Part shown: positions 1 to 9,911 of the stretch, piece after piece
How the letters are laid out: each line of letters opens with the position of its first letter
How positions within the stretch are numbered: position 1 is the first letter of the stretch
Assembly (NCBI GenBank): GCA_947259395.1
Contig: CAMYMN010000018.1
Span: forward strand, 1 to 35,691
Length of the DNA: 35,691 bases
From: an uncultured Gammaproteobacteria bacterium
GTDB lineage: Bacteria > Pseudomonadota > Gammaproteobacteria > Arenicellales > JAANXG01
Direction of reading: 5' to 3'
Program-made: the position numbers and the translations under genes
Notes under the pieces: generated by a model
The model's database searches: none
The model's input: the letters and a program-made list of their open reading frames with translations, nothing else
Told to the model about the DNA's origin: nothing

Positions 1-79
1 AAGCGGGGTCTTCGGGGTTACTCCGGCGAAACCACCCAAACCTCGGGAGGTCTCTCCGTCGCGAGCGCCGCGAGTGCAA

Positions 80-148
80 GGCGCTTTTTGCGTCGAAGGC
101 GCGAGCGTACAAACCGTACGTGAGCGTCTCGCTACAAAAAGTAACGCC
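80..148. repeat. Long imperfect palindrome downstream of groEL
   Basis: An extended inverted repeat lies just beyond the groEL stop codon. GGCG at 80-83 and CTTTTTG at 84-90 match CAAAAAG at 135-141 and CGCC at 145-148, with a three-base bulge. The centre is CGTAC (106-110), loop AAACC, GTACG (116-120). The arms between these blocks pair only partly. It could be a REP-type or other dispersed intergenic element, or a structured 3' end of the groEL message. The inverted repeat is seen directly; its role is inferred, and whether it recurs in the genome cannot be told from here. Confidence 0.5.
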
Positions 149-160
149 GCAATCGCGGTG
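135..160 (-). terminator. Possible intrinsic terminator of groESL
   Basis: Read on the minus strand, about 15 nt past the groEL stop, a six-pair hairpin (155-160 with 145-150, loop GATT, one G-U pair) is followed by a T-rich stretch TTACTTTTTG. The position suits termination of the groESL message, but the T tract starts three bases late and is shared with the longer palindrome at 80-148. Moderate to low confidence. Confidence 0.4.
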
Positions 161-174
161 CGCAGCAGGCGAGA

Positions 175-1842
<1,668 letters not shown>

Positions 1843-1856
1843 TCAGCATCCGGTAT

Positions 1857-2144
1857 TTACTCGATGACGCCCATCACGTCGTCTTCACGCATGACGAGGA
1901 GTTCCTCGCCCCCAACTTTCACTTCGGTGCCTGAATACTTGCCAAACAGCACCTTGTCGCCGACTTTGACGTCCAGCGGCCGGATCTCGCCATTTTCTTG
2001 AATCTTGCCGTTGCCCACGGCAACGATTTCGCCCTGCATGGGCTTCTCCGCCGCGGTATCCGGGATCACGATCCCACCGGGGCTGGTCTTTTCTTCGTCG
2101 AGGCGCCGTACCAGGACGCGGTCATGAAGCGGACGAATAGACAT
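1857..2144 (-). CDS. groES: Co-chaperonin GroES (10 kDa)
   Basis: Seven-subunit lid of the GroEL folding cage. The 95-residue length is normal. It begins [18 protein letters not shown], contains the mobile-loop region around [13 protein letters not shown] (about residues 23-35), and ends with the conserved [19 protein letters not shown] stretch. A strong ribosome site, AGGAGGT (2152-2158), sits just upstream of the ATG and decides the start. First gene of the groESL operon, directly behind the CIRCE-controlled promoter at 2208-2261. Confidence 0.99.
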   Translation of the reverse strand: MSIRPLHDRVLVRRLDEEKTSPGGIVIPDTAAEKPMQGEIVAVGNGKIQENGEIRPLDVKVGDKVLFGKYSGTEVKVGGEELLVMREDDVMGVIE

Positions 2145-2207
2145 TCGCTCAACCTCCTATATAAGTTGCAGATTTAACCCAATGAATTATCTACTTAAAT
2201 GAGTCTA

Positions 2208-2234
2208 TTAGCACTCACTTGAGATGAGTGCTAA
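2208..2234. promoter_or_regulatory. CIRCE element (HrcA operator) of groESL
   Basis: Perfect match to the CIRCE consensus TTAGCACTC-N9-GAGTGCTAA: left arm 2208-2216, nine-base spacer 2217-2225, right arm 2226-2234. It directly abuts and overlaps the -10 box of the groES promoter, so HrcA bound here would block initiation. CIRCE/HrcA control is known for many bacteria, but enteric gammaproteobacteria use sigma32 alone; this site says the organism has HrcA, encoded outside the window. Confidence 0.95.
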
Positions 2235-2261
2235 TAATATCCATGCGGGACACGATGTCAA
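2234..2261 (-). promoter_or_regulatory. Sigma70 promoter of groESL
   Basis: On the minus strand a perfect -35 box TTGACA (2256-2261) is followed after 16 bases by TATTAT (2234-2239) as -10. The -35 box overlaps the stop codon of fxsA (2258-2260), so the promoter is packed against the upstream gene. The layout, housekeeping promoter plus adjacent CIRCE, is the classical HrcA-repressed arrangement. Confidence 0.85.
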
Positions 2262-2707
2262 GTGTCTTTGTCGACGCGGCGAAAATCGCCGTTTAGGGTC
2301 TGGCCCCGGCTGGGCTGCCGGTGCGCATTGGTGTCAGGGGTGGCGCGGATCAAGCCACGCTCCAAGGCATAACGGATGAGTCCACGCCGCAGCGGAGGGG
2401 TCAGGCAGGCAAATCCCACCGCGTCGGTAAAGAATCCCGGGGTTAGCAGCAGGGCGCCAGCGACCAACAGAAACACCCCTTCCAGCAACTCCATCGCCGG
2501 CAACTCACCGGCGGCAAGATTGTTCTGGATCCGCCGCAGGGTGGAAAAACCTTGTGATCGCACCAAAAATGCGCCGAGCACTGCGGTGAAAACCACCAGG
2601 AAAATGGTCCATGGGGCACCGATGACGCCGCCGATCTTAAGCAACAGGTAGATCTCCACCAGTGGGACAACGAGAAAGATCGTCAGCAAAATTGAGAACG
2701 GTGTCAC
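2258..2707 (-). CDS. fxsA: FxsA family membrane protein
   Basis: Small inner-membrane protein of the FxsA family; the E. coli homologue (suppressor of F exclusion of phage T7) also lies next to groES. The 149 residues contain three to four hydrophobic segments (about 4-24, 27-47 and 75-98) with the family motifs PLVEIYLLLKIG, GAFLVRSQG and LLLTPGFFTDAVGF. The tail after residue 118 is polar. It starts with GTG at 2705-2707, overlapping the stop codon of the upstream hydrolase gene (GTGA), so the two are translationally coupled. Its molecular role is unknown. Confidence 0.93.
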   Translation of the reverse strand: MTPFSILLTIFLVVPLVEIYLLLKIGGVIGAPWTIFLVVFTAVLGAFLVRSQGFSTLRRIQNNLAAGELPAMELLEGVFLLVAGALLLTPGFFTDAVGFACLTPPLRRGLIRYALERGLIRATPDTNAHRQPSRGQTLNGDFRRVDKDT

Positions 2708-3477
2708 GATTCGATCGTAGCTTCCCAGATTCGGTCCAATTCGGCGCGCATGCGAGGCAGGGCTGATGTTAGTCTATGATCACCGCCTGCTACTACCTCA
2801 ATCCGCAGCCCCGGGGCTTGCGTCCGATCGGCAAACCGCATGGTGTTGGCCAAGGGTAGTATCTCGTCTTGATCGCCGTGGATTATGGTGAGCGGGCAGT
2901 GGAGCTGCACCGGCTCTGACAAGACGTCAAAGTGATGGATCTCGTGGACGATACCATAACCGAGGGTGTAGGTCGTAGCTTGGTACGGATCCGCAAAGCG
3001 ACGCACGCCCTGCCGTGCCCAGCGGCGCAATTCTTCAGCAGGCAAAGCGGCGAGAAAATTTTGTACAAAGTTAAATGCCGGCGCAATCAACAACATGGCC
3101 CGTACCTGTTGCGGTGCGTGTCGTGCCGCCAGCACCGACAACCAGCCGCCGAGGCTGGATCCCACCAGAACCACCGGTCTCGGCGCCAGCGCCTGGAGCA
3201 CGGCAAGCGCGTCGCGCACTGCGTCTTTGATCGTAAACGCGGTGAAATTGCCGTCAGATCGCCCATGCCCCGACAGGTCGAAGCGAACCCAGGAATAGCC
3301 CCGGCGTTTGGCGTGTTGCGCCAGCGCGATGGCCTTAGCGCCCTCGCAGTCGGAGCGGAATCCATGCAAGAAAACGCCAATGGGATCGCATCTGAAGTCC
3401 AGAATATGTCCGCGTACGCGGTTTTGGGGCGCGGTCTCCACAGTGAAGTCGCGCTCAATGGCAATGGGTGCGTTCAT
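2704..3477 (-). CDS. Alpha/beta hydrolase, serine-hydrolase type
   Basis: Predicted cytosolic alpha/beta-hydrolase-fold enzyme (esterase, thioesterase or peptidase); the substrate is unknown. Seen in the sequence: oxyanion-hole HGF after strand 3, RFDLSGHGRSDG, nucleophile elbow GSSLGG, acidic residue in GDQDEILP and histidine in GGDHRLT, making a complete Ser-Asp-His triad. The frame stays open to an ATG at 3564, but that start would overlap the cutA start codon on the other strand. I therefore prefer the ATG at 3477 (MNAPIAIERDF, 257 aa) or the one at 3504; neither has a clear ribosome site. It overlaps fxsA downstream by four bases, so they form a two-gene unit. Confidence 0.85.
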   Translation of the reverse strand: MNAPIAIERDFTVETAPQNRVRGHILDFRCDPIGVFLHGFRSDCEGAKAIALAQHAKRRGYSWVRFDLSGHGRSDGNFTAFTIKDAVRDALAVLQALAPRPVVLVGSSLGGWLSVLAARHAPQQVRAMLLIAPAFNFVQNFLAALPAEELRRWARQGVRRFADPYQATTYTLGYGIVHEIHHFDVLSEPVQLHCPLTIIHGDQDEILPLANTMRFADRTQAPGLRIEVVAGGDHRLTSALPRMRAELDRIWEATIES

Positions 3478-3562
3478 ATAAAATGCGCCCGGATCACGTG
3501 CCATAATATGCGGACCACGAAGACCGTTTCCAAGGTCGTTCCCAGGGAATAAGTCCACCCGC

Positions 3563-3886
3563 ATGAAAGTCTATTATCAAGTAGTACTGACCACTTGCGC
3601 CAATGCCGAGCAAGCGCAAGCCATAGCCCACACGCTGGTTGAGGAATCTTTGGCTGCGTGCGTGAATGTCGTTCCGAACATACAGTCGGTTTATCTTTGG
3701 CAAGGTTCGGTACAATCTGACACGGAGTATCTGCTGGTGATTAAATCAAGTGCTGACAAATTCGCTGCCATTGAAACGCGAATCAAGGCCTTGCATAGCT
3801 ACGAACTTCCCGAGATCATCGCGGTCCCGATCATACATGGTTCCGCGGAATATTTAGCGTGGCTCGGCGCACCAGACAAAGTATGA
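3563..3886 (+). CDS. cutA: Divalent-cation tolerance protein CutA
   Basis: CutA1-family protein, a small, very stable cytosolic trimer linked to copper and divalent-metal tolerance. All 107 residues fit the family: N-terminal VVLTTCANAEQAQAIAHTLVEE, the ACVNVVP segment with the conserved cysteine, YLWQG, then the C-terminal YELPEIIAVPI and YLAWL stretch. It is divergent from the hydrolase gene. Its TGA stop overlaps the ATG of dsbD (ATGA at 3883-3886), and the cutA-dsbD pairing is a common gammaproteobacterial arrangement. Confidence 0.97.
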   Translation: MKVYYQVVLTTCANAEQAQAIAHTLVEESLAACVNVVPNIQSVYLWQGSVQSDTEYLLVIKSSADKFAAIETRIKALHSYELPEIIAVPIIHGSAEYLAWLGAPDKV

Positions 3887-6165
3887 AACTCCTTTTCGTT
3901 CTGTTCGCCCTCACCTGGTTGTGGACTCCGGTCTACGCACAGGACGAGGAATTGCTCGAGCCGGACAAGGCGTTTGCGTTCGATGTACGGGCGACCGCGG
4001 CGGCTCGCATACAGGTTACCTGGAGTATTGCCAAAGACTACTACATGTACCGGGATAAATTCCGCGTGCGCCTGGTGGAGGGCAACGCGACCTTGGGTGG
4101 CTTGCAGATCCCGCCGGGCAAAAAGAAACAAGATCCATTTTTTGGGGAAGTGGAGATCTATGAGGGTGTTGTTCGCATCGATGTCCCGGTGCAGCGTCAA
4201 GGTGCGTCACCAACGTCTGTAGTAATTGCGGCAGAGGGGCAAGGATGTAACGAGCCGATCGGTGTTTGCTACCCGCCTATAAAACACACCGCTAGCTTGA
4301 ACCTCGTGGCGGTGACCGAGGAGTCAGCCAGCCCGCCGCAGAAGGCGGCACCAGCTGCAACCAAACCGATTACCTCCTTGTCTTCGTTGCGCGACCTGTT
4401 GGGCGGTGCCGGTCAGCAGGATGAATTTCTCGATCCGGATCTGGCGTTTCAGTTCGAGGTAGATGCACTGGACGCGGATACGCTCGGCGTCACGTTCACC
4501 ATCGCCGACGGATACTACTTGTACCGCGACAAGACCAAGTTCAAGAGTCAAACATCCGGGGTAAGCGTGAGTGACCACCAGTTCCCGCCCGGCAAGGTCA
4601 AACAGGACGAGTTTTTTGGCGAGAGCGTCGTATATTACCAGGGTTTTGACGTGAGCGTGCCACTGCTGCGGGCGAACCAAGAGTCGACCACGGCGTCGTT
4701 CGATGTGAGCTACCAGGGATGCGCGGACAAGGGAATCTGCTATCCGCCGATCACCAAGACGGTGCAAGTCAGTCTTCCCGGCATTGCAGACGCCGCCGCC
4801 GCGCCGCCGGCACGGCCGGTTAACGGCGCTGTGTCCGAGGACCTGGCTGCATCCACGGCAACGGACACCGCGTCGTGGGGGCGCGGTTACTTAGGCTATA
4901 TCTTGACCGCGTTCGTGACCGGTATTTTGTTGACGTTCACCCCATGTGTGCTGCCCATGGTGCCGATCCTGTCGAGCATCATTGTCGGTGAGGGGGAGCA
5001 TATCACCAAGACTCGCGGCGGGCTGCTCGCGGGTACCTATGTGTTGGGCACCGCGGTCACGTACACGATGGCCGGCGTGGTGGCGGGGCTCACCGGCGAG
5101 CAGCTCCAGGCGTATTTCCAAAATATCTGGGCGATCGGAGCGGTGAGCCTGATACTGGCGTTGCTAGCGCTGTCGATGTTCGGGGTCTACGACATACAGA
5201 TGCCCTCGTTCATTCAGTCGCGGCTACAAAACAAGACGCAAGGCATGCAGGGTGGCGCGCTGAGCGTGGTATTCGTATTGGGTGTGGTGTCGGCGTTGAT
5301 TGTCGGCGCCTGCGTTTCGCCGCTGCTCATCGTTGCCTTGGGCGTGGCCATCGCCTCAGGCGATCCCGTGCTCGGCGGTGCGATCATGTTTGCCATGGCC
5401 TTGGGTATGGGTGTGTTTCTCATTGGCCTGGGTTTGGGGGCCGGTTTCCTGTTGCCCAGGGCAGGTCCGTGGATGGACCGCGTCAAACACGTGTTTGGCG
5501 TGCTGCTGTTGGCGGTCGCGATTTATTTGTTGGGTACGATTCCGCAGATTCCAGTGCTGTATTTGTGGGGTGCGCTGTTGATCATTATTGCCGTGTATCT
5601 CGGGGCGACGCATGGTTTACCCGAAGGCGCAAGCGGCTGGCGATACCTGTGGAAGGGCATCGGCGTATTTTTCCTGGTGTGGGGCGTGCTGGCGCTACTG
5701 GGGGGCATGGCGGGGAATCGCGACATCACCCGGCCGCTGGCAATCAATGAATTCGATTCATCCGGCGTTTCTGCGGCGAAAGAGGTGACCGGCGAGACGC
5801 AACACCTGTTTACCCGCGTCAACACCGTTCAAGAGTTGGACCGCCAACTCGAACGGGCTCGGGCTAATGGAAAACCTGTGTTGCTGGACTATTACGCTGA
5901 TTGGTGCGTCGACTGCCTCAGAATGGAGAAGGCAACGTTCAGCCGTCCTGACGTGAATCGTGTGCTGCGGAATCAATTTATCTTGCTCCAGGTTGATGTG
6001 ACCGACCCCCGTGATCCCAACACCAAAGCGATTAAAAGGCGTTTCGGTGTGTTCGGTCCGCCGGCTATGTTGTTTTTCTCACCTAACGGTGGCGAGCGTC
6101 GGGATTTGCGTCGCTACGGATATATGGGTCCCGCGGAGTTTCTAAAACACGTTGAACGCGTGTAG
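3883..6165 (+). CDS. dsbD: Thiol:disulfide interchange protein DsbD, with two N-terminal domains
   Basis: Inner-membrane reductant transporter that passes electrons from cytosolic thioredoxin to periplasmic partners such as DsbC and CcmG. The start at 3883 gives a signal peptide ending VYA-Q (residues 1-19) and couples to the cutA stop. The 760 residues hold a periplasmic alpha domain (about 25-142, Cys122/Cys129), a second alpha domain (about 182-300, Cys280/Cys286), an eight-helix membrane domain (about 335-610) with redox cysteines in FTPCVLPM (355) and GACVSP (477), and a C-terminal thioredoxin domain with WCVDC (675/678). E. coli DsbD has one alpha domain and 565 residues, so the tandem copy is the notable feature. 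The two copies differ in cysteine spacing (C-x6-C and C-x5-C). Confidence 0.96.
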   Translation: MKLLFVLFALTWLWTPVYAQDEELLEPDKAFAFDVRATAAARIQVTWSIAKDYYMYRDKFRVRLVEGNATLGGLQIPPGKKKQDPFFGEVEIYEGVVRIDVPVQRQGASPTSVVIAAEGQGCNEPIGVCYPPIKHTASLNLVAVTEESASPPQKAAPAATKPITSLSSLRDLLGGAGQQDEFLDPDLAFQFEVDALDADTLGVTFTIADGYYLYRDKTKFKSQTSGVSVSDHQFPPGKVKQDEFFGESVVYYQGFDVSVPLLRANQESTTASFDVSYQGCADKGICYPPITKTVQVSLPGIADAAAAPPARPVNGAVSEDLAASTATDTASWGRGYLGYILTAFVTGILLTFTPCVLPMVPILSSIIVGEGEHITKTRGGLLAGTYVLGTAVTYTMAGVVAGLTGEQLQAYFQNIWAIGAVSLILALLALSMFGVYDIQMPSFIQSRLQNKTQGMQGGALSVVFVLGVVSALIVGACVSPLLIVALGVAIASGDPVLGGAIMFAMALGMGVFLIGLGLGAGFLLPRAGPWMDRVKHVFGVLLLAVAIYLLGTIPQIPVLYLWGALLIIIAVYLGATHGLPEGASGWRYLWKGIGVFFLVWGVLALLGGMAGNRDITRPLAINEFDSSGVSAAKEVTGETQHLFTRVNTVQELDRQLERARANGKPVLLDYYADWCVDCLRMEKATFSRPDVNRVLRNQFILLQVDVTDPRDPNTKAIKRRFGVFGPPAMLFFSPNGGERRDLRRYGYMGPAEFLKHVERV

Positions 6166-6415
6166 CCCGCACAGGGCACCGAGGCTTCCAGCCGCCGCTA
6201 TCATCCGCGCGCTGCCGTGGCCGATCACCGGCTAATGCAGCCTCGAAACGGCAGCGTCGTGTCCGATCGGTCCCGACCCCGACGCAGTTCATCGCCGCCT
6301 GCGAGCCGCGGGTGAAGGATGGGATTTCGCTAATTCGGCGCGAAATCTGCTAAATTTCGTCGACTATGCCGGGAAGTTCGGCGAAATCACTTATCACTGG
6401 ACTTTGCCGGTGACT

Positions 6416-6444
6416 TTGTGCACACTATGCGCATTGACTATAAA
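6416..6444 (+). promoter_or_regulatory. Candidate promoter of aroQ-accB
   Basis: TTGTGC (6416-6421) and TATAAA (6439-6444) are separated by 17 bases. They lie about 35 nt before the aroQ ATG and after a roughly 250-nt gap from dsbD. Assigned by eye only. Confidence 0.4.
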
Positions 6445-6477
6445 TTGCAGGCAAATCACCGCACGTTCGCGGCACAA

Positions 6478-6921
6478 ATGGCGAAAATCCTCGTTCTAAA
6501 CGGTCCAAATCTCAACCTTTTGGGTACCCGGGAACCGGAGCACTACGGCGTCACCACGCTCGCGCAAATCCAAGCGGGCCTCGACCAACTCGCGGCCGAC
6601 GCAGGGCACGAATTGCAACACCTGCAATCGAATGCTGAACACGACCTCGTCGACGCGGTACACGATGCGGCAGCCCGCGGCGTTGTGTTCATACTGATTA
6701 ATCCTGCGGCCTTCACCCACACCAGCATCGCATTGCGCGACGCATTCTCCGCGGTGTCGATACCGTTCATCGAGGTGCATCTGTCAAATATTCACGCCCG
6801 CGAGGCATTCCGCGCGCACTCCTATATTTCCGAATTGGCGTTCGGGGTGATCAGCGGACTGGGTGCCTACGGATATGAATTGGCGTTGCGCGCCGCGATC
6901 AATTATCTGAGTTCGAAATAA
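6478..6921 (+). CDS. aroQ: 3-dehydroquinate dehydratase, type II
   Basis: Third step of the shikimate pathway: dehydrates 3-dehydroquinate to 3-dehydroshikimate in the cytosol as a dodecamer. The start at 6478 ([16 protein letters not shown]) fits the family; the upstream ATG at 6418 would fall in the promoter. The 147 residues contain the N-terminal [17 protein letters not shown] with the active-site lid (Arg and Tyr), [16 protein letters not shown], and [23 protein letters not shown] with the catalytic histidine and arginine. The next gene, accB, starts 4 nt after the stop, the usual aroQ-accB-accC arrangement. Confidence 0.97.
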   Translation: MAKILVLNGPNLNLLGTREPEHYGVTTLAQIQAGLDQLAADAGHELQHLQSNAEHDLVDAVHDAAARGVVFILINPAAFTHTSIALRDAFSAVSIPFIEVHLSNIHAREAFRAHSYISELAFGVISGLGAYGYELALRAAINYLSSK

Positions 6922-6925
6922 GCCC

Positions 6926-7366
6926 ATGGACTTACGCAAGATAAAAAAACTCATCGAACTGTTGGAAGAATCCGACCTGAGTGAAATGGAGATCAAAGAG
7001 GGCGAGGAGTCCATTAGACTGAGCCGCACGTCGTCGACCGTACAGCAAGTCGGTGCGGTGCCGGTTGTGTCCCCTGGCTCTGTGGCGCTGCCAGTAGACT
7101 CCGCGGCTTCCGCGGTCACCGAGATTCCCGAGGGCCACCACATTAGATCGCCAATGGTGGGGACTTTCTATGCCGCGCCTAAACCCGGCGCAAAGCCGTT
7201 TGTGCAGTTGGGTGGCAAGGTACAGGTGGGGGATACGCTGTGTGTTATCGAAGCGATGAAGATTTTCAATCAGATCGAGGCCGATAAGTCCGGTACCATC
7301 GTTGCGGTCCTCAAGGACAATGGCGATCCGGTGGAATACGGTGAAACCCTGTTTGTTCTCAGCTAG
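6926..7366 (+). CDS. accB: Biotin carboxyl carrier protein of acetyl-CoA carboxylase
   Basis: Carries the covalently bound biotin that shuttles CO2 from biotin carboxylase to the carboxyltransferase in malonyl-CoA synthesis. The 146 residues show the N-terminal helix ([20 protein letters not shown]), a Ser/Pro/Val/Ala-rich linker (about 38-68) and the C-terminal biotinyl domain with EAMKIFNQI; Lys112 is the biotinylation site. It lies 4 nt after aroQ. Its usual partner accC is separated by an exceptionally long 293-nt gap here. Confidence 0.97.
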   Translation: MDLRKIKKLIELLEESDLSEMEIKEGEESIRLSRTSSTVQQVGAVPVVSPGSVALPVDSAASAVTEIPEGHHIRSPMVGTFYAAPKPGAKPFVQLGGKVQVGDTLCVIEAMKIFNQIEADKSGTIVAVLKDNGDPVEYGETLFVLS

Positions 7367-7659
7367 CCACTCCGCCTGCATATGGTGCCGCGGCGAACCG
7401 CCCGCGGTGCGGTCATGAATAGACAGGAGCATGCTCCCCGCAATAAAGACATGGCGCGGCAGTTACACACCCCGAGTCTTATTTTTCATTGGTCCCACGC
7501 TGCGTGCGGCCGCCCGATACCGCGACTCCGCGCAGCACAAGCACTGCAACTGCACCAGCACAAGCACTGCAACTACGCCAGCACAAGTCCGCTCGCCAGC
7601 GAGTGGGATTCTTAATGCCGTATGCAGTTTAGTCTGGGCACGGCCGTCATATCCCTAAC
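7367..7659 (+). other. Long accB-accC intergenic region
   Basis: In most gammaproteobacteria accB and accC are separated by only a few bases; here there are 293. The stretch contains a GC hairpin with CCGCGG arms (about 7386-7412), a 23-bp-period direct repeat (7533-7587) and a small palindrome CTCG-CCAG-CGAG (7592-7603). An open frame from 7382 to 7615 shows no protein-like character. The gap may hold a second promoter, a processing site or an attenuator; none can be proven by eye. Confidence 0.6.
7533..7587. repeat. 23-bp tandem repeat between accB and accC
   Basis: The 19-mer CAGCACAAGCACTGCAACT occurs at 7533-7551 and again at 7556-7574. A third, partial copy, CAGCACAAG, starts at 7579, so the period is exactly 23 bp. 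The copies are identical over 19 bases, which suggests recent duplication. Confidence 0.85.
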
Positions 7660-9000
7660 ATGACCGAAAAGCTAGTGATCGCGAACCGGGGAGAAATTGC
7701 CCTGCGGATTCAGCGCGCCTGTCGCGACCTGGGGATTCGTACCGTGGCCGTGCACTCGCAAGCCGATCATGACGCAAAGTATGTGCGACTCGCCGATGAG
7801 TCGGTGTGTATTGGTCCTCCCCCGGCCTCTGAGAGCTATCTCAACATCCCTGCGGTAATCGCCGCTGCGGAAGTTACCGATGCAGGCGCCATTCACCCAG
7901 GGTATGGTTTTCTGGCCGAGAACGCCGATTTCGCTGAACGCGTCGAACAAAGTGGATTTGTCTTTGTCGGCCCGCGGGCGGAGACCATTCGGCTCATGGG
8001 TGACAAGATCGCGGCCATCCGTGCCATGAAACAGGCCGGTGTACCCTGTGTGCCGGGTTCGGATGGACCATTAGTGGAGGAAGATCGCGAGAACCTAGAC
8101 GTTGCGAACCAGATCGGCTATCCGGTGATTATTAAAGCGGCTGGGGGTGGCGGCGGGAAGGGTATGCGCGTTGTCCACACCGAGGCAACGCTGCGCAACG
8201 CAATTTCCCTGACACGGGCGGAAGCGGAAGCTTCGTTCAACAACAGCATGGTTTACATGGAGAAGTACCTTGAGCGGCCGCGACACATAGAGGTGCAGGT
8301 CATGGCCGACCAACACGGCGGTACCGTATACGTGGGAGATCGTGACTGTTCTATGCAGCGTCGGCACCAGAAGGTGGTGGAAGAGGCGCCGGCGCCGGGG
8401 ATAACCGACGAACAACGCAAGGAAATCGGTACACGATGTGTCGAGGCGTGTAAGAAATATGACTACCGCGGCGCTGGTACTTTTGAATTCCTCTACCAAG
8501 ACGGCGAGTTCTATTTCATGGAAATGAATACGCGGATTCAGGTCGAGCACCCGGTAACGGAAATGGTGACTGGTATTGATTTAGTGAAAGAGCAATTGAA
8601 GATTGCCTTCGGAGAACGATTGTCTTTCCGGCAAAATGACATAACGGTTCGCGGACACTCCATAGAGTGCCGGATCAATGCCGAAGACCCGGAGACGTTT
8701 CTGCCCTCCCCCGGGCGGATCGTGCAGTATCATCAGCCGGGTGGCCCGGGCGTAAGGGTCGACTCACATGTTTATAACAATTATGTCGTGCCGCCCTACT
8801 ACGACTCGCTTATCGCTAAACTAATCGTTCATGGATCGGAGCGCAGCGAGGCGATAGCGCGGATGCGCAGCGCCCTGTACGAAATGGTCGTGGACGGTAT
8901 CAAGACCAATATTCCGCTCCACCAAAGAATATTGAGAGACGTTGGCTTTCAACGTGGCGATGTGACCATTCATTATTTAGAACAAACGTTCGCTCGGTAG
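7660..9000 (+). CDS. accC: Acetyl-CoA carboxylase biotin carboxylase subunit
   Basis: ATP-dependent carboxylation of AccB-bound biotin with bicarbonate. The 446 residues match the family. Features in order: N-terminal [32 protein letters not shown], the glycine-rich ATP-grasp loop [28 protein letters not shown], and the catalytic stretch [18 protein letters not shown]. The ATG at 7660 has only a weak ribosome site. prmA follows after 5 nt. Confidence 0.98.
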   Translation: MTEKLVIANRGEIALRIQRACRDLGIRTVAVHSQADHDAKYVRLADESVCIGPPPASESYLNIPAVIAAAEVTDAGAIHPGYGFLAENADFAERVEQSGFVFVGPRAETIRLMGDKIAAIRAMKQAGVPCVPGSDGPLVEEDRENLDVANQIGYPVIIKAAGGGGGKGMRVVHTEATLRNAISLTRAEAEASFNNSMVYMEKYLERPRHIEVQVMADQHGGTVYVGDRDCSMQRRHQKVVEEAPAPGITDEQRKEIGTRCVEACKKYDYRGAGTFEFLYQDGEFYFMEMNTRIQVEHPVTEMVTGIDLVKEQLKIAFGERLSFRQNDITVRGHSIECRINAEDPETFLPSPGRIVQYHQPGGPGVRVDSHVYNNYVVPPYYDSLIAKLIVHGSERSEAIARMRSALYEMVVDGIKTNIPLHQRILRDVGFQRGDVTIHYLEQTFAR

Positions 9001-9005
9001 CGTAA

Positions 9006-9887
9006 GTGTCTTGGCTGCGCATTTGTTACCGCTCCAAACGCGACCTTGGGGCCCGGATTAGTGACCTGCTCGAAGCCTGTGGTGCAATTGCGATAAGTGT
9101 GAACAACGCGGGTACCGATGATTGTTTTGATACTGCATCTCCGGAGAACCCTGATTGGATCGAGGTGTATGTCAGCGGATTATTTGATCAAAGCGTTGAT
9201 CCGGATAGGATTAGCGCATCAGTCGACGAGCGCATCGGTGATCGCGGAATACAGCTTGTTGGGGTCGACGAGTTACCGGAACAAGATTGGATGCAAGCGT
9301 GGTCGCGCACGTGTCGACCGACACGGATAACTGACCGCTTGTGGGTGTGCCCCAGCTCGACCCAGCCACCGGTTGCAGATGCAGTGAACATCGTTATCGA
9401 CCCTGGTCTGGCGTTCGGCACCGGAGCTCACCCTACTACAAAATTATGTTTGGCATGGCTAGCAAACGCCGATCTATCCGGAAAATGTGTTGTGGATTAT
9501 GGTTGCGGCTCAGGGATTCTAGCGATCGCCGCCGTTAAGCTGGGCGCGACCCACGCGTGGGCCTTTGATATTGACCCCCATGCGTTGTCCGCGACCCGGT
9601 ATAATGCAAAACGAAACCATGTCGATGGCCGTATAACAGTGGTCACGTCCGATGACACCAACGTCGAACCGGTGGAGATCGTTATCGCCAACATCCTGGC
9701 GAATGCGATTGTGTCGCTTGAGGCAACCTTAGCCGCCCTGGTTCGCCCTCAGGGGACTATACTTCTAACGGGTATCCTAGATTCCCAAGTCGAACGCGTA
9801 TGTAGGGCGTTTCTGGGAAAATTTGAATTTGAACGCCATCGATTCCAGGATTGGGGTTTGTTGGTGGGCCGTCGAACGGAGCGTTAG
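9006..9887 (+). CDS. prmA: Ribosomal protein L11 methyltransferase
   Basis: SAM-dependent enzyme that trimethylates several amino groups of ribosomal protein L11. It starts with GTG at 9006, 5 nt after the accC stop, and is 293 residues long, as in E. coli. The N-terminal substrate-recognition domain is followed by the linker GLAFGTGAHPTTKLCLAWL, the SAM site DYGCGSGILAIAA and the family motif IANILAN. accC-prmA is a conserved neighbour pair. Confidence 0.96.
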   Translation: MSWLRICYRSKRDLGARISDLLEACGAIAISVNNAGTDDCFDTASPENPDWIEVYVSGLFDQSVDPDRISASVDERIGDRGIQLVGVDELPEQDWMQAWSRTCRPTRITDRLWVCPSSTQPPVADAVNIVIDPGLAFGTGAHPTTKLCLAWLANADLSGKCVVDYGCGSGILAIAAVKLGATHAWAFDIDPHALSATRYNAKRNHVDGRITVVTSDDTNVEPVEIVIANILANAIVSLEATLAALVRPQGTILLTGILDSQVERVCRAFLGKFEFERHRFQDWGLLVGRRTER

Positions 9888-9911
9888 ACAGTAATTTTAC
9901 CAACTCGCGCG

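Noticed and set aside
2932..3552. 206-codon plus-strand frame opposite the hydrolase gene
   Set aside because: Antisense shadow of a well-supported gene with a complete catalytic triad.
7382..7615. 77-codon plus-strand frame in the accB-accC gap
   Set aside because: His/Ala/Arg-rich translation of the tandem repeat; no ribosome site or protein-like pattern.
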